Positions 7,008 through 12,715 of a stretch of DNA of 18,143 nt are shown piece by piece. Below the pieces are notes generated by a model, which ran no database searches, had not been told where the DNA came from, and saw only the letters and a program-made list of their open reading frames with translations. The first letter of the stretch is position 1, and each line of letters begins with the position of its first letter. This stretch comes from BS750m-G62 sp964577175. Lineage in GTDB: Bacteria; Planctomycetota; Phycisphaerae; FEN-1346. Position numbers and translations under genes: made by a program. Location: assembly GCA_964577175.1 (NCBI GenBank), contig CAZNYC010000084.1:1-18143 (forward strand), read 5' to 3'.

Positions 7008-7109
7008 CGTTCGAGCCGGCTGCGGGAGCAACCGGTCACTTACGATTGGCGGTGGTCCGTGCCATGGCAGTTGGTGATAACCTGCCGCTTCCGCGGCGGG
7101 CTCGAACGG
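7008..7109. repeat. Family A inverted-hairpin doublet, copy 3
   Basis: CGTTCGAG precedes stem CCGGCTGC (7016-7023) / GCAACCGG (7028-7035) with loop GGGA and one C-A mismatch. After 45 bases comes stem CCTGCCGC (7081-7088) / GCGGCGGG (7093-7100) with loop TTCC and one T-G wobble, then CTCGAACGG. The outer sequences CGTTCGAG and CTCGAACG are inverted copies that bound the element. It sits immediately downstream of ileS, between ileS and the aminotransferase gene. Confidence 0.75.
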
Positions 7110-7124
7110 TATTGCTCGGGCGCG

Positions 7125-10100
7125 CTACGTCGTCTCTTCCACCGCCCGGCGGCAGCGGTCGCACAGGTCCGCCGGGTCGCCGTCGCCGACGCTGGGCCGA
7201 TGGTTCCAGCACCGCTCGCAGCGTGCGTACTCCTGCGGCAGGAGGACGGCCGCCGGAAAGCGCGGCGACGCCTCGCCCTCGGGCGTCACCGCCTCGCCGT
7301 CCTGGGCGTCCATCTCGTCGGGCGCCACGAGCCGCAGTTCCGACAGGAGCAGCAGGTCCGCCAGCGCCGCCTCGCCCAGTTCCTGGAGGCGGGCCCGTTC
7401 CTTTTCGTCCGCCACGGCCAGGGCCACGCGCGCCTCGGTGTGCTTGTCGAAGCGCGAGCCCGCGCGGAACCGTTCGAGCAGGGCGTACGCGTCGCCGCGG
7501 ACCGCCTGGAGCCATTCCCACTCGGCCAGCAGGTCCTCGTCCAGCACGTTGGGGTCGACCTCGGGCCATCGAGCCAGGTGGACGCTCGGCTCGCGCCCGC
7601 CGTCGGCCGGGGCGGGCAGATGCTGCCACGCCTCCTCGGCCGTGTGGCACAGGACGGGCGCGATGAGCCGCACCAGGACCTCGGCCGCCCGCGCCATCGC
7701 CGTCTGGGCGCTGCGGCGGCGGGGCCAGTCCGCCCCGTCGCAGTACAGCCGGTCCTTCTGCACGTCGAGATAAAACGAACTCAACTCGTTCGCGCAGAAC
7801 AGGTGCACGAACTGGTACACCCGGTGGAACTGGAACGCCTCCATCTGGCCGGTCACGTCGGCCACCAGTTGCTCCGTGCGGGCCGCCAGCCACCGGTCGA
7901 TCGGTTCCAGGTCGCCCATCGCCACGGCGTGCCGGGAAGCGTCGTAGTCCGCCAGGTTCCCCATGAGGAACCGCAGGGTGTTGCGGATCTTGCGGTAGGC
8001 GTCCTGGAGGTTCGCGATGAGCGTGTCGGAGGCCCGGATGTCGCAGGCGTAATCGACGCTCGAGACCCACAGGCGGAACACGTCCGCCCCCAGGCGGTTC
8101 ACCTCCTCGAGCACGCTGACCGTGTTGCCGCGGCTCTTCGACATCTTGCGGCCTTCCTCGTCCACCACGAAGCCGTGCGTGATGCACGTGCGGTACGGCG
8201 GCTGGCCGCGGGCCACCACCCCCATGATCAGGCTCGACTGGAACCACCCCCGGTGCTGGTCCGAGCCCTCCAGGTACAGGTCCACCGGCACGTCGAAGCC
8301 TTCGGCCTCGCACGCGCCGGCCCACGAGACGCCGGAGTCGAGCCAGACGTCGAAGACGTCCGTCTCCTTGCGCCAGTCCGCGGCCCCGCACGCGGGGCAG
8401 GCGGGCACCTCGCCGAAGACGTCGGCCGGCTCGGCCTCGTACCACGCCCCGGACCCGTGCGCGCCGTAGTAGGCGGCGGCGGCGCGCATCATGTCGCCGG
8501 TCAGGAGAGCATGGCCGCACGCCCGGCAGTGGAGGGCCGGGATCGGCACGTCCCACACCTTCTGCCGCGAAATGCACCAGTCCGGCCGCGTCTCGATCAT
8601 CGCCCGGATCCGCGACTCCGTCCACGCCGGCACCCACTGGACGCCACCCACCGCCTCCAGCGCCTGGTGCCGCAGGCTCTTGCCGAGGTCCGCGTCGTCC
8701 AGCGCCACGAACCACTGCTCGGTGGCCCGGAAGATGACCGGCTCGTGGCACCGCCAGCAGTGCGGGTACCGGTGGGCGTGACCTGTGCTGTGGTGGACCA
8801 GGTGCCCCGACGCCTGGAGGTGCTCCACGATGAGGGGGTTGGCCTCCCACACCGTCTTGCCGCGAATCCATTCGGGGACGGTGTCGTCCATGCGGCCGCG
8901 GGGATCGACCGGGCTGTAGGCGGGGATGCCGAACCGCAGGCCCATCAGGTTGTCCTCGCGCCCGTGCCCCGGGGCCGAGTGCACCAGGCCCGTGCCCTCG
9001 TCCAGCGTGACCATCGTCGGGTCGGCCCACACCTGCCGGGCCTCTGCGTGCGGCGGGGGACCCATAAACGGATGGTCGTACGTCAGTTCCGCCAGGTCCT
9101 TGCCCGCCAGCGTCGCGACGGTCTCGACCTCGCCGAGCCCCGCGCCCTCGGCGACGGTTTCGACCAGGTCTTCCGCCACGATCGCGATGGTCTCTTTGCC
9201 TTTTTTCGTGTAACGGATGGCGGCGTAGCGATAGTCCGGATGGACCGCGACGGCGAGGTTCGCCGGCAGCGTCCACGGCGTGGTGGTCCAGACCATTAGG
9301 TGGACGTGCCGGCCGGTGAGCGGGTCGGGCAGGCGGCCGGCCGCCTCGTCCGTGAGGGCGAACAGCACGTACAAACTCGGCCCGGTCTCGTCCTCGTACT
9401 CCAGTTCGGCCTCCNNNNNNNNNNNNNNNNNNNNNNNNNNNNNNNNNNNNNNNNNNNNNNNNNNNNNNNNNNNNNNNNNNNNNNNNNNNNNNNNNNNNNN
9501 NNNNNNNNNNNNNNGAACAGCACGTACAAACTCGGCCCGGTCTCGTCCTCGTACTCCAGTTCGGCCTCCGCCAGGGCCGTCTCGCACGTGGCGCACCAGT
9601 GGATGGCCCGCAGTTCGCGGTGGATGAGGCCGGCGTCCGCCAGGTGCGCGAGCGTCTCCATCTCCCGCCGCTCGTACTGCGGCTCGAGCGTCAGGTACGG
9701 CTGCTCCCAGCGGCCGAGGACGCCCAGCAGCCGGAACTGCTCGCTCTGCTTCTCGACGAACTCGCGGGCGTACGCCTCGCACCGTTTGCGGATCTCGACG
9801 ACCGGCATCCCGGCCGCCTGCTTGCCCAGCGTCTTGCGGACGGCGTGCTCGATGGGGTGCCCGTGGCAGTCGTACCCCGGGATGTACGGCGCGTCGAACC
9901 CCCGCATCGTCTTGTACTTGACGACGAGGTCCTTCAGGACCTTGTTGACGGCCGTGCCGATGTGGATGTCGCCGTTGGCGTACGGCGGGCCGTCGTGCAG
10001 CAGGTACCGGCCCTGGGGATGGTCGGCGGCCCGGATCTGGCCGTACAGGTCCGTCTCGTCCCACTGCCGGCGGATGGCGGGCTCGCGCTGGACGAGGTTC

Positions 10101-10159
10101 GCGCGCATCGGGAAGTCGGTCTGCGGCAGGTTGAGCGTCGGTTTGTACGGGTTGGGCAT
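7125..10159 (-). CDS. ileS: Isoleucine-tRNA ligase (split only by an assembly gap)
   Basis: IleRS charges tRNA-Ile with isoleucine and edits mischarged valine. The N-terminal piece starts at ATG 10159 (MPNPYKPTLNLPQTDFPMR, the usual family opening) and holds the HIGH-type motif PPYANGDIHIGT (H66-T69). The C-terminal piece holds the editing-domain block WTTTPWTLPANLAVAV, the KMSKS motif (K620 after gap collapse) and a C-terminal zinc ribbon RCERCW...CDRC. As written the two halves lie in different frames across 100 Ns. The bases on either side of the gap (9360-9414 and 9515-9569) are identical, and collapsing them removes 155 bases. That joins the frames exactly and gives 959 residues, the normal length. 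The gene is therefore probably intact. One oddity is DCHGHPIE where most family members have DCHGLPIE. No clear ribosome site precedes the start. Confidence 0.93.
9415..9514. other. 100-N scaffold gap with 55-bp overlapping contig ends
   Basis: Exactly 100 Ns are flanked by a perfect 55-base direct repeat (9360-9414 = 9515-9569). This is the pattern left when two overlapping contig ends are scaffolded without being merged. The real gap length is probably negative, that is, an overlap. Confidence 0.93.
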
Positions 10160-10345
10160 GGGAATCTTGGTCCAAGGTCCAAAATCCAAAGTCCAGGGTC
10201 AACGGCGGGCGCGCGGTGCCGCGCTGCGGCGGTTGACGATGGGCTCTTGACGTTGGACGGTGGACTGCCTTTCACGTCGTTCGCTGTTGACTTGGGGCTC
10301 TACCCTCTGGACGTTGGGCCGCCGTTCAGAACCCGGAATGGTACC
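10160..10345. repeat. Degenerate GGAC/TTGGAC repeat tract upstream of ileS
   Basis: This roughly 185-base tract directly 5' of ileS has no gene. Short related units recur: GGTCCAAGGTCCAAAATCC, AAAGTCCAGGGTC, CTTGACGTTGGACGGTGGAC, CTGTTGACTTGGGGCTC and CTCTGGACGTTGGG. All are variants of a TTGGAC/TTGACG theme about 10-12 bases long. It abuts the ileS start codon and runs toward the transposase remnant. Function is unknown, and no promoter can be picked out with confidence. Confidence 0.55.
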
Positions 10346-10465
10346 GCCCTGCGGGAGGTGTTTCAACGACATTCCGCGGCTGCTGTTGCAGCAACGTGGT
10401 AATGTCCGGTTCGTGCAAAGTAGAATGGTCCTGTTCCCATGTGGAATCTCGGGAGGAACACACGG
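10346..10465 (+). mobile_element. Probable end of a degraded insertion sequence
   Basis: The segment before the transposase remnant has ATGTCCGGTT (about 10402-10411), GTGCAAAGTAGAATGG and GTCCTGTT (10427-10434). This is a subrepeat pattern I associate from memory with ends of ISNCY/IS481-like elements. GGGAGG about nine bases before ATG 10466 is a good ribosome site for the remnant. The matching right end was not found. Confidence 0.4.
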
Positions 10466-10717
10466 ATGGCGCCACGCATGAGCCGGAAGGAACGGGACCG
10501 GTTGAAGATGATCGAACCGCTGGCCGCCGAGCGGCTGACACAGGCCGAGACGCTGGCCGAGCGGGACGCCGTCGCCGGCGGCCGCGAATGGCTGCGGCGG
10601 GGGATGATCGAGGCCGGCCTGTGGCGTCCCCGCCGGGGGAGTTCCGGGGGAGTTCCGGTGACACGCACTCTGATTCCCTTGATCCGAGCGGCGAGGCGCG
10701 GTAGCGAGGCCCCATGA
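10466..10717 (+). pseudogene. Internally deleted ISNCY/IS481-type transposase remnant
   Basis: This open frame of about 83 codons begins MAPRMSRKERDRLKMIEPL, which looks like the N-terminal helix-turn-helix of ISNCY-type transposases (MSxKERDRLKVL...LTQ). It then jumps directly to AETLAERDAVAGGREWLRRG and MIEAGLWRPRRG. These resemble a block normally 50-80 residues further on (EYLAERDG...ETLRRWMIEAGLW.PRR). The catalytic DDE domain is absent. After WRPRRG the frame runs into unrelated repeat sequence, including the 11-base tandem GGGGAGTTCCG (10636-10657). I read it as a deletion derivative without activity. The family assignment is by remembered motif similarity only. It is the only recognisable transposase trace in the window. 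Confidence 0.55.
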
Positions 10718-10972
10718 CCCCCCTCGCACGAGTCGTGGTGCCGGGGTGCCGCACCGTCTCACGCAGCGCGGCAACCGTCGGCAGCGGATCTTCTTGGGAG
10801 ATAAGGTGTGTGTCACCAATGGCATTAAGTTAAGCAGCACAGAGGCCGTCTGACACGAGAAACCGCCTGCAGGTAACCGCTCTGGCGCGTCCTGAAGGCC
10901 GATTCTGCCGCGACCGTGCAGGGCCTGGGGCCCGTCAGAATCCTTATCTTAATGCCATTGGTGTGTGTCACC
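10657..10972. repeat. Nested inverted-repeat fragments with GGTGACAC ends
   Basis: GGTGACACGCAC (10657-10668) is inverted as GTGTGTGTCACC at 10806-10817, bounding 161 bases. Overlapping that right end, CACCAATGGCATTAAG (10814-10829) is perfectly inverted at 10948-10963, followed by a further GTGTGTGTCACC (10961-10972). Two IR-bounded fragments therefore share or abut an end. No gene is credible inside. They look like relics of small transposable elements next to the transposase remnant. Confidence 0.6.
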
Positions 10973-11024
10973 AGAACTAACCGAAATGCTGTTCTGCGGC
11001 GCAGTGCTTCGTTGCGACGCACGA

Positions 11025-11061
11025 GTCCGCAATCCGAAACCCGAAATCGGCAATCCGAAAT
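11025..11061. repeat. ATTTCGG-type dispersed repeat beside tRNA-Ser
   Basis: CAATCCGAAA / CCCGAAATCGG / CAATCCGAAAT units end four bases from the encoded CCA of tRNA-Ser. The same sequence type, inverted relative to this one, forms part of the argD insertion (6049-6090). Confidence 0.7.
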
Positions 11062-11065
11062 GGTC

Positions 11066-11153
<88 letters not shown>

Positions 11154-11207
11154 GCGGCGGTGGGGCGGAGGATTGTAGCATGCCGTCCCTGCCCTCGTCC
11201 AGCCCGG

Positions 11208-11236
11208 AGCGGCGGAACCACGAAGGACTCCGCCGC
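11208..11236. repeat. Spacer hairpin near tRNA-Ser
   Basis: Stem GCGGCGGA (11209-11216) pairs with TCCGCCGC (11229-11236) around a 12-base loop. It belongs to the repeat-filled spacer 11154-11538, which has no gene. Confidence 0.5.
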
Positions 11237-11248
11237 GCTGCGGGCGCC

Positions 11249-11276
11249 GGTGCCACAGATGGCTTGCCACTCCGCG
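11249..11276. repeat. Degenerate family C hairpin
   Basis: GGTGCCACAGATGGCTTGCC matches the family C opening GGTGCCAC plus a CTTG loop, as at 15424. The 3' stem arm is degraded (CACTCCGCG). Confidence 0.5.
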
Positions 11277-11315
11277 CTCTCCCGGCCGGGCCACACATAA
11301 GACACGATTCCGTGC

Positions 11316-11335
11316 GGTGGTCGCGGAGAACCACC
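11316..11335. repeat. Degenerate family B hairpin
   Basis: GGTGGT pairs with ACCACC around loop CGCGGAGA. On the other strand the loop contains TCTCCG, the family B loop. Confidence 0.5.
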
Positions 11336-11375
11336 ACCCTACGGCTCAAGGGGGCGTGGCCATGGGGGTAGCGCA

Positions 11376-11393
11376 GCGGGCCTCCCGGCCCGC
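11376..11393. repeat. Single hairpin with family A-type TCCC loop
   Basis: GCGGGCC / GGCCCGC with loop TCCC has the same stem-loop plan as the second hairpin of the family A doublets. The flanking CTCGAACG is absent, so membership is uncertain. Confidence 0.45.
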
Positions 11394-11406
11394 CGCGAAC
11401 AAGCCA

Positions 11407-11517
11407 GGCGTTTGTCATTCTGAGGCCCCCTTGGGGGCCGAAGCATCTCGCCGTGGTCTGTGCCGTCTCGCCGCTGGCACGGCGAGCCCCTTCGCTGCGC
11501 TCAGAATGACAAATGCC
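11407..11517. repeat. 111-bp element with TTTGTCATTCTGAG inverted ends
   Basis: GGCGTTTGTCATTCTGAG (11407-11424) is inverted at 11500-11517 with one mismatch. Inside is a tight GGCCCCC / GGGGGCC hairpin. It ends 21 bases before the phosphotransferase stop. Elements with such TGTCATTCTGAG ends are, to my knowledge, scattered through many environmental bacterial genomes. No gene is inside. Confidence 0.75.
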
Positions 11518-11538
11518 AAACCTTCCGCGCCCTCGCCC

Positions 11539-12483
11539 TCACGCCAACTGCCGCTCCACCACGTGCATCACCTCCCGCTTGTACCGCCGGGCGGCTGCGG
11601 GGTCGCCGCTGCGGCCGTGGCGGATGACGATGTACTTCTGGAGTTCGTAGAGGAAGTAGAACACGCCCCGCAGCCGGGCCTGGCGCGACGTGTCCCGCTC
11701 GCGGCCGTACCCGCGCCAGAACGCCGGCCGCGAGATGCCGCAGTAGTCGAGCACGGCGAACTCGATCTCCGGGTCGCCCCACAGGGCGCGGTCCCAGTCG
11801 ACGATGCCCGAGAGCCGCCCCTCGCCGTCGACGAGCAGGTTTTGGCTCCAGATGTCCATATGCAGGAGGCTGGCCTCGGCGGGCCGGTCGAAGAGGGCGA
11901 GGTGCGCTTCGAGCAGGCCGACGAGCCGCTTCGCCTCCGCCGCATCGTAGTGGCTCGTGGCGACGATATCCTCAATCAACTTGCCCCACATGACGCGGAA
12001 CGCCTCGGCCCACGTTGTCTGCGGCTCCATCGGCCGATGGGCGCCCAGGTACCCGTACGCGTCGGCCGTCAGGGCGTGGACCTCGGCCAGGCACCGGCCG
12101 ACCGCTTCCAGGATGCGGTCGGGGTCGCACGCCGGCCCGTCCGAGAGGGCGGTGCCCGGCAGCCGCTCCATCAGCAGGAAGTCGCGGTCGATGGTCTCGC
12201 GCGAGTCGTCCAGCGCGACCACCCGCGCCACGGGCACGCGGGTCTCCTCGCGGAGCAGGCGATGGATGGCCGGCTCCTGCTTCATCATGCCGCGCTCGTA
12301 GAAGCAGAAGACGGCGCCGGCGGGTGGGGCGATGCGGAGCACCAGGTCCTCCCCGCCCGCATGCACGTAGTACGACGTGTTGAACTTGCCCGTCCGGATG
12401 CGCTCGAAGGTGACGGGCCCGTCGGCCTCCGGCAGGTGCCGCCGGACGCACGCCTCCAGGCGGTCGGTGCTCCATTCACTCAT
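11539..12483 (-). CDS. APH/choline-kinase-family phosphotransferase
   Basis: This 314-residue cytoplasmic protein has the kinase-like fold of aminoglycoside/homoserine/choline phosphotransferases. The N-lobe includes RIRTGKFNTSYYVHAGGEDLVLRIAP (phosphate-binding and lysine-arginine strand region). Next come LMERLPGTALSD, the catalytic loop HMDIWSQN (H208, D210, N215) and the metal-binding GIVDWDRALWGDPEIEFA (D229, D231). All expected catalytic positions are present. The start at ATG 12483 is chosen because AAGGA lies eight bases upstream; ATG 12492 is too close to that site. The open frame continues far upstream but has no homology there. It diverges from the glycosidase-like gene. The true substrate is unknown, and antibiotic resistance should not be assumed for this broad family. 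Confidence 0.88.
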   Translation of the reverse strand: MSEWSTDRLEACVRRHLPEADGPVTFERIRTGKFNTSYYVHAGGEDLVLRIAPPAGAVFCFYERGMMKQEPAIHRLLREETRVPVARVVALDDSRETIDRDFLLMERLPGTALSDGPACDPDRILEAVGRCLAEVHALTADAYGYLGAHRPMEPQTTWAEAFRVMWGKLIEDIVATSHYDAAEAKRLVGLLEAHLALFDRPAEASLLHMDIWSQNLLVDGEGRLSGIVDWDRALWGDPEIEFAVLDYCGISRPAFWRGYGRERDTSRQARLRGVFYFLYELQKYIVIRHGRSGDPAAARRYKREVMHVVERQLA

Positions 12484-12531
12484 ACGCGGCATCCTTCCCT
12501 GCGGGTCAGCGCGCTCGCCGAATAAGGTGAC

Positions 12532-12560
12532 ATGGTACGGTGTGGGGGACGGCATGGCAA
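12532..12560 (-). promoter_or_regulatory. Candidate sigma-70-like promoter of the phosphotransferase gene
   Basis: On the minus strand TTGCCA (12560-12555) and TACCAT (12537-12532) are separated by 17 bases. The predicted start is about 40 bases upstream of ATG 12483. Inferred from sequence only. Confidence 0.4.
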
Positions 12561-12655
12561 CGCCGGAGGCGGCCGACGCGGCAGAACGCCCGGCACCGCG
12601 GCCCGCTTCTGCGTTTGACGTTCCCGGCACCGCGGCGGCCACCCGCGCTTCGCGA

Positions 12656-12683
12656 TTGACCTCGTCCGCACCCGCGGTACACT
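12656..12683 (+). promoter_or_regulatory. Candidate sigma-70-like promoter of the glycosidase-like gene
   Basis: TTGACC (12656-12661) and TACACT (12678-12683) are separated by 16 bases, ending 32 bases before ATG 12716. With the opposing candidate at 12532-12560 this makes a compact divergent promoter region. Confidence 0.45.
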
Positions 12684-12715
12684 CGTCAGCGGACCCATCC
12701 CACAGGAGACGCCCC

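Noticed and set aside
5399..7039. A 546-codon minus-strand frame across argD and the MITE-like element
   Set aside because: It is out of frame with the recognisable aminotransferase and is built partly from repeat DNA (its start lies in a family A hairpin).
9360..9569. True duplication or split of ileS
   Set aside because: The identical 55-bp ends around exactly 100 Ns, with perfect in-frame closure after collapse, point to scaffolding.
10330..10360. T-box-like AGGG(C)GGTACC on the minus strand upstream of ileS
   Set aside because: The rest of the T-box (specifier stem, full AGGGTGGNACCGCG, terminator) is missing. The resemblance is short and probably chance.
11539..12483. Aminoglycoside resistance gene
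   Set aside because: The fold is APH-like, but the family covers many small-molecule kinases and nothing here shows an antibiotic substrate.
12377..12715. Upstream extension of the glycosidase-like gene
   Set aside because: It overlaps the divergent phosphotransferase and lacks homology. ATG 12716 has a ribosome site and signal peptide.
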